64,000 nucleotides of DNA from Hippopus hippopus (GCA_946811185.2 OX328112.1:11247215-11311214), one strand, 5' to 3'. Counted from the stretch's first letter, positions 21,301 through 27,060 are shown. A program made the numbers and translations. Notes: generated by a model from the sequence alone, not told the origin.

Positions 21301-23718
21301 ATTTCCTCTGATTATTTTGTCAACGAATGCCACTTTTAAAACTAGTGATCTCAAGTCAATTAACCGGATAACCGATATTTTCAAAAAAGTAGTGCCAGAT
21401 TTTCAGCAGGAGGAAAATATTCACTGTGACCCGGAAATAATTCCCCCCAGCTTAAATTACGACATTTCTTTACCCATAACATTTCTAAAAATAGACACAT
21501 GAAATATAATATAAACATTTTGCGGTGTGGTAAAAGGTTAAAAGGTTAGAAATGTTTGGTGAAAAAAAGGAGGGAAAAGTAGACTTGTCCATTTTGAAAG
21601 GGTTTGTAGAGAACTTCTAGAGTATGGTTTTTATTATGGGATTTGTTTATTGAAGGGAATAAACATTGTGGGAAAATGAGAAAATGCTTGTACAAGCATT
21701 ATCTCATTTTCCCACAATGTTTTCTTCTCCATCAAAGACAAATTCAGTCATTTGAGCTTCTTTCTATTTAACATCTGGAAATTGTGTGACCTGTTACTTC
21801 AAAATTCAGAATGAGGCTAAGAATGCAATGTAGAATGAAATAATGTTGAAAGCAGCAGTAAAGACTATTCTACAATATAGTAATCTGTCTCTTGATTTAA
21901 ATTGCAGGTCAGTAGACTTTGCTCCAGAGTTTGCAAACCAGTTGGTGGCCACTGCAGTAAACGCTGCTGGTCAGGCCTATATAACTGCAAAAGCTGTTTT
22001 CAGAACATGGCAGGACAAACAGGTAAAACATTTTTTTTTCAAGTTATCTAGGATCTGTTATTAGCTCTGCTGTTTTTGAAGAATAATTATTTTGTTGAGG
22101 TATATCATAGCCCTATCATCTGCGTCGTCCAGCAAAAACTTTTGACATTCTATAATATCTCTGTCATTATTGAAGATACTTACTTCAGACTTAGACAAAA
22201 TGTTAAGTATCAAAACTAGAAACATTTAGGGAGGTAACCATCACAGTATTTTTTTTACACAGTTATGTCCCTTTTTCGATTTAAAATTTTCACTGAAAGG
22301 AACTGCAGCTGAGCAATCGCGTTCGTCGCTCTTGTTTATTCTAGGTTTTAACACTATACCACTTGACATTGTTTAGACTTGTCCAAATTAAAAGCAGTGG
22401 CAGACGACATATGCAATGTGGTTCAAATGATGGGGTTTGTCTACGAAAAAGTAGAAAACTTTGTGGGAAAAGGAGAAAATGCTGATTACCAGCATTTTCT
22501 CCTTTTCCCACAATGTTTTCAGTAGTCTTCTTTTGCAGGGTCGTAAAAGCTTGGGATTGTGTGGTAAAGGGTTAAACAGCATTGTCATCATTATTTGATT
22601 GATATCTAGGCACAAAGTGCACCTATCAATGCATTCCATGAGCTTCTGTTACCAGTTCTTTGGACAACACTTTCTCAGTCACTGGCTGCTTTCTCACTTA
22701 AACAGTTTGAATCCAAGATCAGAGTGCATGTTCTGTGTTGCCTGATCTTGATAAAGATGGGACACAACCCACCTCGAGGTTTCCTAAGCTTTTTGAGAGT
22801 TTAGTGAGTTTTACCATGCAATTGATCATATTTATGAACACTGTATCAGACAACAAAGATGTGAATTTATCCATGTTAAACCCTTTACAAGACAATCTCG
22901 AGTTTTAATGACCTTGAAGAAGAAGGCTTTTGAAAACATTGTGGGAAAAGGAGAAAATGCTGGTAACTAGCATTTTCTGCTTTTTCCCACAATGTTTTCT
23001 ATCCTGTCAAAGACAGACATTATCACTTCATTATATTTATTTTGTCGTTTGCAAGTATTTTGAATTTGGTCAAGTCCAAAATTATGCTGCTTGGTTAAGA
23101 GTAAATACATTTGCAGACAGCAAATCTATGTTGATCAAACAATGGAATTTGTCTTTGAAAAGGAGAAAGTCCTGATTATTGTCATTTTGTCCTTTTCCAA
23201 CAGTGTCTTTAAAGCCATAAAAATATGGAATTGTTTAGATAAAGGTTGATGGATTATGATTTCAGACTGAGAAGGAGACCAGAAAGAGCAAAACTAAAAC
23301 ACCTATGCCAGGCTGGAAACCAGCCAGTACACAATATGTACCTCCAAAAGAGGAAGAGTATACGGTCCAAAAATCAAACTGGGTACCAGACAAAGAGGTA
23401 TACACTCCTCAGAAATCTGATTGGAAACCAGGAAAACCGGCTTGGAAACCCAAGGAACCTGAATTCAAACTGCCGGAGTCTAATTACAAACCGCCAGAGC
23501 CCAGTTACAGACCTCAACAGTCTAACTGGAAACCACCCACTGAGTCAGAAACCACGCCCAAGAAACAGTGGACTCTACCCACTAGGGAGTATGGACCAAT
23601 GGGGAAGCTTATTGACATGGGATTTGTGGATCGTGAGCGGAACAGGGAGCTGTTACAGAAACATGATAATAATGTTCAGCTGGTGATACAAGATCTACTC
23701 TCCTTGTCACAGTCTTAG
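298..23718 (+). CDS. NBR1: NBR1-like selective autophagy receptor (17 exons, 5' end missing)
   Basis: NBR1 proteins bind ubiquitinated cargo through a C-terminal UBA domain and link it to Atg8/LC3 on the forming autophagosome. I assembled exons 298-354, 2298-2491, 4200-4371, 5417-5489, 5973-6215, 6906-7088, 8232-8364, 9611-9725, 10997-11169, 12639-13145, 13980-14310, 15455-15667, 17520-17717, 19233-19405, 20710-20864, 21908-22022 and 23266-23718. Every junction is AG/GT and the phases join into one frame of 1,161 codons plus a stop. Domain order is ZZ finger, basic coiled coil, FW domain, acidic repeats, LIR, amphipathic helix, aromatic-proline repeats, UBA, which is the NBR1 order. The first exon here begins mid-codon, so PB1 exons lie to the left. 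The product is longer than the roughly 970-residue human protein as I remember it. Exon edges are predicted by eye; alternative splicing cannot be excluded. Confidence 0.93.
382..628. mobile_element. Family A MITE (TTAA type)
   Basis: Carries the family core, an inverted repeat around 'aatgctggtaac' flanked by GGAGAAAA and TTTTCTCC, and ends AGAGTTAA. A run of 21 C follows at 638-658. Confidence 0.8.
770..1080. repeat. Dispersed repeat I, copy 1
   Basis: Shares about 300 bp with 18870-19150 (for example 'aagatacatct', 'gcacagattacgac', 'gacaaatccc'). No coding potential recognised; termini unknown. Confidence 0.6.
1205..2206 (-). mobile_element. Degenerate mariner/Tc1-type transposon
   Basis: 32-bp terminal inverted repeats at 1205-1236 and 2175-2206 (ATGAGGGTTGATTGG against ATGAGGATTGATTGG). 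On the minus strand a decayed transposase ends at 1420 with LQRHEKCIQIQGDYIEKCA and a stop, the standard mariner C-terminus. Upstream, FPDIKAVLGSARFED resembles 'FPKLKKxLxGxRFxS'. Stops and a total length of 1,002 bp show it is internally deleted and dead. Confidence 0.85.
2298..2491 (+). CDS. NBR1: NBR1 exon, acidic linker
   Basis: Acceptor is a long T tract ending CCAG and the donor is GGTAAAAG. It encodes an acidic, low-complexity segment (KVEKKESATEYEEINDTE and onward) ending YQEFVSFMTK in phase 0. It joins in frame to the following amphipathic exon. No recognisable domain; assigned by frame continuity. Confidence 0.78.
2537..2632. mobile_element. Family A MITE, left fragment
   Basis: Matches the left arm ('cttttgaaaacattgtgg', 'gaaaatgctggtaacc') and then breaks off into an unrelated T-rich stretch. 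Confidence 0.7.
2640..3965 (+). repeat. Tandem array of about 110-140 bp units in a bivalve-type element
   Basis: About nine diverged units, each with 'ctagaggccacatttt', 'catgaaacttggtcagaa' and 'aagtaggtcactgggcc'. It ends with the inverted motif AGGGCCAATGGCCCT. A 24-bp A run at 3721-3744 interrupts one unit. Open frames inside are by-products of the repeat. Confidence 0.8.
4200..4371 (+). CDS. NBR1: NBR1 exon, helical segment before the ZZ finger
   Basis: Starts after TTGAAATAG and ends at donor GTAAGT. It encodes LKKDLRTEIVRDVTKKTVKQ, a charged helical stretch in the position held by a short coiled coil before the ZZ finger in animal NBR1. It leaves one base that pairs with the next exon. 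This exon was not visible as a long ATG-initiated frame. Confidence 0.82.
4880..4930. mobile_element. Family A MITE, end fragment
   Basis: About 45 bp matching the right arm ('gacttgtccaaattgaaag'). Confidence 0.5.
5011..5397. mobile_element. Palindromic element D, copy 1
   Basis: A near-perfect palindrome with arms of about 85 bp, centred near 5103 (GAGGGC-GATATA-GCCCTC), followed by about 200 bp of unique tail ending 'tgtcatggtagaat'. A full second copy is at 52628-53037. The tail stops about 20 bp before the acceptor of the first ZZ exon. Confidence 0.85.
5417..5489 (+). CDS. NBR1: NBR1 exon, first half of the ZZ zinc finger
   Basis: A 73-nt exon encoding PIYSHDGVYCDVCNKIIIGA then RYKCG. 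The HxGVxCDxC and RYKC spacing is the start of a ZZ-type zinc finger, with the first two metal-binding cysteines in CDVC. Acceptor TTTTCAG, donor GTAAGT. The second half of the finger is in the next exon, so the domain is split by an intron of about 480 bp. Confidence 0.9.
5520..5700. mobile_element. Family F hairpin
   Basis: Inverted arms 'taacttctgattggctaaacca' class around 'atggtttagcc', with ends 'accattctta' and 'ggttggtgaatag'. Related copies are at 15275, 27485, 45005, 45482, 48490 and 52388. Confidence 0.7.
5725..5830. mobile_element. Family G hairpin fragment
   Basis: Inverted GATCAGGCTGCAGAATG / GTCTGATC pair beside 'ctacactgtctgc', the core of the family G element (complete copies at 46662 and 47437). 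Confidence 0.6.
5973..6215 (+). CDS. NBR1: NBR1 exon, second half of the ZZ zinc finger
   Basis: Encodes NCLDFDLCETCEAKPNLHN followed by PEHVFVKL. The DxDLCxxCE motif and the HNPEHVF histidines complete the ZZ finger begun in the previous exon. The rest is a basic linker rich in Arg, Ser and Lys. Acceptor TTTTTTCTCTAG, donor GTAAGT. A partial family A MITE begins within about 10 bp of the donor. Confidence 0.92.
6224..6363. mobile_element. Family A MITE, half copy
   Basis: Right-arm sequence starting within 10 bp of the donor of the second ZZ exon and breaking off in the core palindrome. Confidence 0.7.
6493..6721. mobile_element. Family A MITE, complete
   Basis: 229 bp bounded by TTAA at both ends (TTAACCCATTACTGC ... 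TGGTAAAGAGTTAA), with the core hairpin near 6575. Confidence 0.88.
6906..7088 (+). CDS. NBR1: NBR1 exon, basic coiled coil
   Basis: Encodes a highly charged helix (KKEKMMAKLKKKEEKLKRKM) with heptad-like Leu/Met spacing. Animal NBR1 has a Lys/Arg-rich coiled coil between the ZZ and FW domains, and this exon sits there. Acceptor TTTATATGCAG, donor GTAAGT; two bases carry over to the FW exon. Confidence 0.88.
7089..8231 (+). other. NBR1 intron, mostly unassigned
   Basis: Contains a family G-type inverted pair at 7928-7996 (CAGACTGCACAGAATG / TGCAGTCTGATCT). I see nothing else coding or repeated within this window. Confidence 0.5.
8232..8364 (+). CDS. NBR1: NBR1 exon, FW domain part 1
   Basis: Encodes MGAQFLYDVSVPDSTKMQSG then TKFTKTWRMKNDGDGPW. 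The pattern 'P(D)xTxxxxGxxFxKxWRxKNxG..W' is the start of the NBR1 four-tryptophan (FW/NBR1) domain, a beta-sandwich characteristic of the family. Two of the signature tryptophans are here. Donor GTAATA is weaker than its neighbours. Confidence 0.93.
8590..8901. mobile_element. MITE with about 50-bp terminal inverted repeats
   Basis: Left arm 8590-8641 (ACAGTCAGATCTGTGCAAG) and right arm 8851-8901 are inverted copies of each other with few mismatches. About 210 bp lies between. Another copy of the end motif ('acagtcaaatctgtg') is at 8373, so the family has at least one further fragment nearby. Confidence 0.75.
8950..9160 (+). mobile_element. tRNA-related SINE
   Basis: A-box-like TGGCTCAGTGGTAAAGTG and B-box-like AGTTTTGGACCTCA at tRNA spacing, followed by a non-tRNA body ('gggcaagacat') and an A-rich end ('aaataaaaaat'). 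The B box is decayed (TTTTGG in place of GTTCGA), so it is probably inactive. Confidence 0.65.
9175..9312. mobile_element. Family A MITE, half copy
   Basis: Right arm plus core palindrome ('gtgggaaaaggagaaaatgc'). Confidence 0.7.
9379..9452. repeat. Perfect-type palindrome E, copy 1
   Basis: Arms of about 36 bp (AACCCTATGTTGTGGGTACT ...) around GTCTCGATGAGAC. A matching palindrome with the same flanks is at 44244-44312; decayed copies lie at 59410 and 59815. Confidence 0.8.
9611..9725 (+). CDS. NBR1: NBR1 exon, FW domain part 2
   Basis: Encodes LKLIWGNIPTPEIEVDVPHL then KPGEEGNISVDFVSL. It supplies the third signature tryptophan (IWGN) and the conserved VPxLKPGxxGxISVxF strand pair of the FW domain. 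Acceptor TTTATTTGTAG, donor GTGAGT. Confidence 0.93.
9848..9995. repeat. Hairpin repeat H, copy 1
   Basis: Inverted 'atgttatta / taataacat' around 'gagcctttggcaagct', with outer arms 'gataaaatttt / aaatttttacc'. Same structure at 16757-16912. Confidence 0.7.
9996..10996 (+). other. NBR1 intron, unassigned
   Basis: About 1 kb with no repeat shared elsewhere in the window that I could see. The frame is open from 10861 into the FW exon but lacks support before 10997. Confidence 0.4.
10997..11169 (+). CDS. NBR1: NBR1 exon, FW domain part 3
   Basis: Encodes GYYQSHWKLYEHGMEFGHRI then WCTIVVVP. The YxSHWxL and FGxRxWC motifs close the FW domain with the last tryptophans. The acceptor is TTATAG and the reading frame is open well upstream (from 10861), so the exact 5' edge rests on the FW alignment and on phase. 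Confidence 0.92.
11237..11455. mobile_element. Family A MITE, diverged
   Basis: Core hairpin 'gagaaaatgctgattaccagc' class with both arms recognisable; terminal TTAA eroded. Confidence 0.75.
11580..12512 (+). mobile_element. Element with GGCCAAAGGCC start, copy 1
   Basis: Begins TTTTTAGCTCCACTGGCC, has a 'cgtccgtccgtccg' tract, three internal units of about 140 bp ('gccataaggcctagtgctacc') and ends 'agtggagcgatacagggcc' then CATCATGGCCCTCTTG. The same start and end occur at 15705-16315. This layout is typical of abundant bivalve repeats; coding capacity is absent. Confidence 0.8.
12639..13145 (+). CDS. NBR1: NBR1 exon with six 9-residue acidic repeats
   Basis: A 507-nt exon in phase 0 at both ends. 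After a Ser/Glu-rich start it holds six tandem 27-nt units (12849-13010) encoding DDGKQEEVK-like nonapeptides, then an acidic tail. No domain is known to me for this stretch. It sits in the disordered region between the FW domain and the LIR and is probably a clade-specific, possibly length-variable insert. Confidence 0.88.
12849..13010 (+). repeat. 27-bp coding tandem repeat in NBR1
   Basis: Six units of GATGGGAAACAGGAAGAG-type sequence, each encoding nine residues (DGKQEEVKD). Length is a multiple of three throughout. Confidence 0.9.
13199..13401. mobile_element. Family A MITE, diverged
   Basis: Left end 'taccacacaatcc', right end 'ggtaaagagtta'; the core hairpin is partly decayed. The NBR1 repeat exon donor is about 50 bp upstream. 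Confidence 0.75.
13600..13790 (+). repeat. tRNA-like SINE fragment
   Basis: 'ggaacactggtttgattccc' resembles a tRNA B box with a downstream body ('ggtctttcagaagactg'). The A box is poor. Low-confidence SINE relic. Confidence 0.4.
13980..14310 (+). CDS. NBR1: NBR1 exon, disordered acidic linker
   Basis: Starts after TTTTTTTCAG and encodes EKEADTQLEADLTSAVARLT onward, Thr/Pro/Glu-rich, ending YIKTTLASLELKP before donor GTAAGT. No fold is recognised. Phase 0 entry and one-base exit join both neighbours. A family B hairpin begins within 20 bp of the donor. Confidence 0.86.
14324..14588. mobile_element. Family B MITE, complete
   Basis: Ends GAGCCGTGCTCTG...GGGGGCTTAATGCATCT and the inverse, with an internal hairpin of GGTCAGCCTGCGCA / TGCGCAGGCTGACC near 14390. 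It starts within 15 bp of an NBR1 donor. Confidence 0.8.
14590..14810. mobile_element. Family B MITE, adjacent copy
   Basis: Second element directly after the first in opposite orientation, with the inner hairpin 'catgtcagtctgtg / aggctgacatg' and the end 'cacagcatggctc'. Confidence 0.75.
15134..15275. mobile_element. Family A MITE, right half
   Basis: 'ccagcattttctcc' through 'gtggtaaggagtta'. Confidence 0.7.
15275..15375. mobile_element. Family F hairpin fragment
   Basis: 'acttttgattggctaaacca' with an inverted partner; lies just upstream of the LIR exon. Confidence 0.55.
15455..15667 (+). CDS. NBR1: NBR1 exon carrying the LC3-interacting region
   Basis: Encodes an acidic lead-in (SEDDDEDEDSSLSDSD) and then YIIVPLPDCFNISKPM. 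This matches the NBR1 LIR, where an aromatic residue after acidic/Ser residues is followed at +3 by an aliphatic (Y-I-I-V), then LPxCF. The motif docks on Atg8/LC3/GABARAP. Acceptor TTGTCAG, donor GTAAGA. Confidence 0.92.
15705..16315 (+). mobile_element. Element with GGCCGAAGGCC start, copy 2
   Basis: Same start (TTTTTAGCTCCACTGGCC), 'gtccgtccgt' tract and end ('ggagcgatacagg', inverted GGCGCT...AGCGCC) as 11580-12512, with a shorter interior. Confidence 0.75.
16316..16756 (+). other. NBR1 intron, unassigned
   Basis: About 440 bp with no gene, hairpin or repeat shared within this window that I could see. Confidence 0.4.
16757..16912. repeat. Hairpin repeat H, copy 2
   Basis: Second copy of the structure at 9848-9995. 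Confidence 0.7.
16961..17186. mobile_element. Family B MITE
   Basis: 'catgctctggcaaaaaggggt' end class and an inner hairpin around 17025; abuts the next copy. Confidence 0.75.
17187..17495. mobile_element. Family B MITE
   Basis: Starts GAGCCATGCTCTGGCAAAAG, has inner arms CCCAGGTCAGCC / GGCTGACCTGGG with GCGC centre, and ends 25 bp before an NBR1 exon. Confidence 0.8.
17520..17717 (+). CDS. NBR1: NBR1 exon, Ser/Pro-rich linker
   Basis: Encodes SVDEILSTSGVIEQRPLSPT and further Ser/Pro/Glu-rich sequence. The ILSTS segment resembles the 'SDILTTSQ' stretch downstream of the LIR in vertebrate NBR1 (recalled, not aligned). Donor GTATGT. The frame joins both neighbours. Confidence 0.84.
18120..18198 (-). 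repeat. tRNA-Thr-like sequence (pseudo-tRNA or SINE head)
   Basis: On the minus strand 'gaggtagagcatcgg' (A box) and 'ggtcccgagtttgatacc' (B box) frame a CGT anticodon position. The anticodon stem does not pair well and the B box reads GTTTGA, not GTTCGA, so I do not call a functional tRNA. Confidence 0.5.
18428..18653. mobile_element. Family A MITE, nearly complete
   Basis: TTAACCCTTTAGCACAC start, core hairpin at 18500-18535, 'ttggtaaaaggtcaa' end. Confidence 0.82.
18870..19150. repeat. Dispersed repeat I, copy 2
   Basis: Matches 770-1080 over about 280 bp. Confidence 0.6.
19233..19405 (+). CDS. NBR1: NBR1 exon, Ala/Gly/Ser-rich linker
   Basis: Acceptor GTATTGCAG. Encodes VAEAEAEAVNIVTEQPSGVS and a Gly/Asp/Ser-rich continuation ending SAEN in phase 0 at donor GTATAT. 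No domain; included because both phases fit and the composition matches the flanking disordered region. Confidence 0.72.
19440..19708. mobile_element. Family B MITE
   Basis: 'gagccatgctctggcaaaag' start, inner hairpin CATGTCAGCCTGC / AGGCTGACATG, 'agtatgactc' end. It starts 35 bp after an NBR1 donor. Confidence 0.8.
19820..20250 (-). repeat. Fragment of the 'tatacccccc' bivalve element
   Basis: 'ataccccccacaacgaagtgg' with a 'ctgtccgtctgtccgt' tract, the same kind of terminus as at 35890-35990 in inverse orientation. Confidence 0.5.
20317..20542. mobile_element. Family A MITE, complete left end
   Basis: TTAACCCTTTACCAAACGAC start, core hairpin near 20455, right end eroded. Confidence 0.82.
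20710..20864 (+). CDS. NBR1: NBR1 exon, linker with Lys/Gln-rich end
   Basis: Acceptor TTTGTCTACAG, donor GTAGGT. Encodes LDSQTAPSMQSGETTPDSTD and ends VKVNGQKQKQQKQQ. No domain recognised. Two leftover bases complete a Lys codon with the next exon. Confidence 0.8.
20897..21127. mobile_element. Family A MITE
   Basis: 'ttaccaaatgacaaaattt' start, core at 21000-21040. Confidence 0.75.
21130..21291. repeat. Long palindrome
   Basis: Arms of about 75 bp (TTTATTTCATCAGCTTGTGG and onward, inverse at the right end) around 'gagtgccgtaaggcacaag'. Pairing is near perfect. No other copy in the window. Confidence 0.8.
21528..21790. mobile_element. Family A MITE, diverged
   Basis: Core 'aaaatgcttgtacaagcattatct' class with both arms. 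Confidence 0.7.
21908..22022 (+). CDS. NBR1: NBR1 exon, amphipathic helix before the UBA
   Basis: Encodes FANQLVATAVNAAGQAYITA then KAVFRTWQDKQ. The small-residue-rich helix 'xxLVxxAVxAAxxAYxxxKAxF' corresponds in position and pattern to the membrane-binding J-domain helix just before the UBA of vertebrate NBR1. Acceptor AATTGCAG, donor GTAAAA. Confidence 0.87.
22090..22335. repeat. Dispersed repeat K fragment
   Basis: 'tatctctgtcattattgaag' and 'gggaggtaacc' match the inverse of 47049-47345 and other K copies. Confidence 0.5.
22348..22575. mobile_element. Family A MITE, complete
   Basis: 228 bp, TTAA at both ends (GTTTTAACACTATACC ... GTGGTAAAGGGTTAA). Confidence 0.88.
22876..23098. mobile_element. 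Family A MITE, complete
   Basis: TTAAACCCTTTACAAGAC ... TTGGTTAA with core at 22950-22995. A second half copy follows to about 23240, ending just before the last NBR1 exon. Confidence 0.83.
23266..23718 (+). CDS. NBR1: NBR1 terminal exon: aromatic-proline repeats and UBA
   Basis: Final 453-nt exon with stop TAG at 23716-23718. The first half holds about nine [W/Y/F]-x-P units (PGWKP, SNWVP, EVYTP, SDWKP, PAWKP, PEFKL, SNYKP, PSYRP, SNWKP). The second half encodes a UBA: MGKLIDMGFVDRERNRELLQ then KHDNNVQLVIQDLL, with the MGF loop and the LLxKHxxN helix typical of NBR1 UBAs. The aromatic-proline insert is not something I know from vertebrate NBR1. Confidence 0.94.
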   Translation, partial: TEKETRKSKTKTPMPGWKPASTQYVPPKEEEYTVQKSNWVPDKEVYTPQKSDWKPGKPAWKPKEPEFKLPESNYKPPEPSYRPQQSNWKPPTESETTPKKQWTLPTREYGPMGKLIDMGFVDRERNRELLQKHDNNVQLVIQDLLSLSQS

Positions 23719-23755
23719 GTGGTGAATATTTTATTTGTTAATCCTGATCCTCTTA

Positions 23756-23761
23756 AATAAA
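23756..23761 (+). terminator. NBR1 polyadenylation signal AATAAA
   Basis: Canonical AATAAA 38 bp after the NBR1 stop codon. A G/hairpin-type repeat follows. Placement fits a short 3' UTR; longer isoforms are possible. Confidence 0.6.
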
Positions 23762-23829
23762 GTGAAATGAAACTTTCAAGCCAATACTAAAAATCGAAAT
23801 AATGTTATTTCAAGCTTTTTTTTTTTTAG

Positions 23830-23952
23830 GGAAAATATCTCCTTATTGGACAGTGTAAATCCAAGATCAGACTGCATGTTCTGTGCAGTCTGATCTTGAT
23901 CCACACTGTTTGCATAAGGTCCTTGAGTCGAGTTTAGCAGCCTTGCGGTTAA
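23830..23952. mobile_element. Family G hairpin
   Basis: AGATCAGACTGCATG / TGCAGTCTGATCT core, ends at the TTAA shared with the next family A copy. Confidence 0.7.
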
Positions 23953-24172
23953 CTTTTTACAAAACGACAAAATTTCAGATGCGACCAAATTGAAAGCATT
24001 TGCAGATGAAAATTTATATGTGACTCAAATGATACAACTTGTCCTTGATAGGGATAGTGCAGGAAAAGGAGAAAATGCTGGTTACCAGCATTTTCTCCTT
24101 TTCCCACAATGTCTTTGAAAGCCTTTATTTATGAGGGTCATTAAAAGCTGGGATTGTTTGGTAAAGATTTAA
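23949..24172. mobile_element. Family A MITE, complete
   Basis: 224 bp between TTAA at 23949 and 24169; near-perfect core hairpin at 24063-24110. Confidence 0.85.
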
Positions 24173-24179
24173 AAATTGT

Positions 24180-25945
24180 GATTAAAGAAAGATTCAATTT
24201 GTGATCAGTTGTTTGTGTGTGTAGTCTGTTATTTCTTGTGCTTGTATGTATTTATTCATATACTGCAATATTTGTAACATTTTTTTTTTTTTAATTCAGG
24301 TTTTTTTATTTTAATGTTGGACAGAAAGTTTGACAGAATTTTTTGATAGGATTATGAAGCATGAACACATTTTCACCTTTAACCTTTGAACATTTCAGTA
24401 AAAATGGGCTTATTCGGAAGGTATAGATCATGCACAGAACATGCAATCTGATCTTGAATCTTTACTGTCTGGTTTTTCACTCAAGCCTGGTCCGCTTTTT
24501 CACTCAAGCCTGTCCGTTGAAAGTCTTTCAGAGTTTCAGTGGTTGTATTTTTAGCTGTCGAAAGAGATTAAGTTTATACATTGGGTGCTAAAAGGATTAA
24601 AGAAAAAAACTTGAAAGAAAGGAAAAACAAAACTTGTTTGTATTCTCTAAAAATATGACAAAATAAGAGTAATGGCTTACAGACTCTTCTCATCCATCCC
24701 TCCATCAAATAATCATGAGTTTAACAACCCTAAAGGCTTTTTGAAAACATTGTGAGAAAAGGAGAAAATGCTGGTAACCAGCATTTTCTCCTTTTTCCAC
24801 AAGGTTTTTTGTCTCTTGGATACAAATCTCAAAAATTGAGCTTCATTTACTCAAGTTGTAAGCAAATGTGATGTATTTGGAGGAGTTTAAACACATGCAT
24901 CCATATGATGAAAGGCAGGTTTTATGTGTGTAAAAAGTATAAGGACATATTTTTTCTCTGAAATGTGGTTACCATAGTATTTCTAATAAGACTCTCCCCA
25001 CCCTACCCCAGCAGTGAGCTATTTATTGAGATTTATTAGAGATAACAGTGACATCTGTTTTTGAAAATATAAAAATAAAAAATGAAAATATGAATTTGTG
25101 TAATACTAGTAAGCCTCAAGCTTAGATGTATAAATACACATGTGTATGCAAAAATTTTCAGTGTTGACATATGGAGTTGTACTTTTGCACCTTTGTTTCA
25201 TATACTAGACATATTTTGTGTTTGGTTTATCACTAGTTTGCATAACTCTGCTTAGTAGATCTTTTTGTTTTATATATTTTTTTATTATGAGCACAGCATG
25301 ATCAGAAAAGTTCATCTTGAACTTTCCTACGAGCATTGATAAAATTAGATTAAATGAAGCTTTTCTTAGTGAAATGAATTAATCATGCTTTTACAGTACA
25401 ATGATAAAAATAGCTTATTAAAATGAATTGAAATTTTGCACATGAATACATGTGAAAACATTTTGGCAAAAGGAAGGATTGCTTGTTATGAGCAGTTTCT
25501 TCTTTCTCAAAAAAATGTTTTCAAGAGTGGTCTTTTACAAAGTGAAAAGGTTGCCTCCAGGTCATATGAAGTTGAGTGTCTTGTAGAAATTTGTTAAGTA
25601 GAATGAGGGAGTCAATGGGTGAAAACTCGAATCTAGTGGGAGGTTGTTATATTGCTGTTTTGTACTTCTTTGTAAATATCTTATAGGGTTAGTTGATTGC
25701 AATGTATTTGTACATAGAATGGATATATAAAAAAGAATTAAAATAAATAATTATTGATTGATTTTATTGCTTTCAAATATAACCTTAATTGATATTGTCA
25801 GTGCCTGTTGTTTATGGTTAATCTTCTTATTGTTTTTTAATCATTGAGTTATTTTTCTTGCTCCTAAGCATGGTTAAGATGAACCACTTTATGAATGCTA
25901 TGTTTTTAATGAGCCTTAGGATAGAGCCTTTTGAAAACATTTGTG
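24180..25945. other. Intergenic region with MITE fragments
   Basis: Family G fragment near 24420-24480, family A fragments at 24715-24870 and 25435-25550. The remainder is AT-rich with no supported gene. Confidence 0.55.
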
Positions 25946-26201
25946 ACCCATCGCGCAAAAAGGGACCATCTGGGAACTGCGAAAAGTGTCATCCCTGGTC
26001 AGACTGCGCGAATTGCGCAGGCTGACCAGGGTCGACACTTTTCTCTTTTATGATATTTTCTGTATGAAAAGTGGTCGTTCTACCTTGTTATACAATTGTT
26101 TTTGAACTATCAACTTATATTGACCTGCACTATCGTTGATCTGTTTTCATCTAATTGATGTACAGAATTCCCAGATGGTCCCTTTTTGTGTGACAGGTCA
26201 C
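25946..26201. mobile_element. Family B-related MITE, variant
   Basis: Inverted ends TGACCCATCGCGCAAAAAGG / inverse with 'accatctggga', 256 bp, inner hairpin CCTGGTCAGACTGCGCG / inverse. Same plan as family B but different ends. Confidence 0.8.
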
Positions 26202-26281
26202 ATTTTAGTAAAATTTTCAACCTTTTCAAAGACAATTTCCATTATTGTAGCCATTTTTGATTTGTCGGAATAACCTGAAAA

Positions 26282-26420
26282 TCTCACTGTCTCTCTTTCT
26301 CTGTCTGTCTGTCTCTGTATGTCGGTCTTTCTCCCCCACCCTGTTTCTCTCTCTCTTCCCCCATTCCCCTGCCTCCCTCCCTTTTTTTCTGTGTCTCTGT
26401 CTCTGTTGAAAGTTTTTGAA
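26282..26420. repeat. Polypyrimidine C/T-rich tract
   Basis: About 140 bp of almost only C and T (CTCTCTTTCTCTGTCTGTCT and similar). The minus-strand frames across it are compositional artefacts. Confidence 0.8.
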
Positions 26421-26744
26421 TTGTATACTCGGCATTCTCAGTTCCACTTTCTTTTACTTTTTTTTTTTGCTTGATCATTTTTGAATGCCATCTATTTTCA
26501 ACCCTCTTGCGATAGAAACTTCCAGAGAAAACTTGTATATGAAACAATTCATATGTTGTGAATGTTTTGAATAGATGATCTCATAATTTTATTATCAGTA
26601 AATGTTGTTTTGTGATTTTCTTGTCATGTTTTAGCTTCTTTCAATATTAAAACTGCTTCTATTTGTAGATTTAAAGTCCTGATAGCGGCCAAAAGTGAAC
26701 TATGCAGGTGTTAAAATGCATTTAAATCATACTTTGCAAAAGTA

Positions 26745-27060
26745 TGAACATTATTATGAAGAGGACAACTTGTTATTGTATTGGTTGTCGCTGATAGTCG
26801 CTGGCAGGAAAATGAAGTTTAAAACCTTGTTTATAAGTAAACAAAAGATAGAGTGACCTGGCAACATTTAACCTAGTTTTAAAACTCATTTTTCTCCTGC
26901 AAACTAATACTTTGATCGATCATACAATAACAGATTGACATCTTCACAATTATTTCCATACTTTTAAATGATGTGGTTTAAACTTCAATGCATTTTCACA
27001 CCCACATTGTTTACTTTTGGCCACTGTTGGGACTTGAACTGCCCCAGCAGAAAAGTGCTA
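26745..27060. repeat. Dispersed repeat J, copy 1
   Basis: 'ggcaggaaaatgaa' to 'cacattgtttac'; inverted ends around 'ctggcaacatttaacctag'. Diverged copy at 53765-53992. Confidence 0.65.

Noticed and set aside
26284..26547. Charged 87-codon minus-strand frame
   Set aside because: Composition artefact of the C/T-rich tract.
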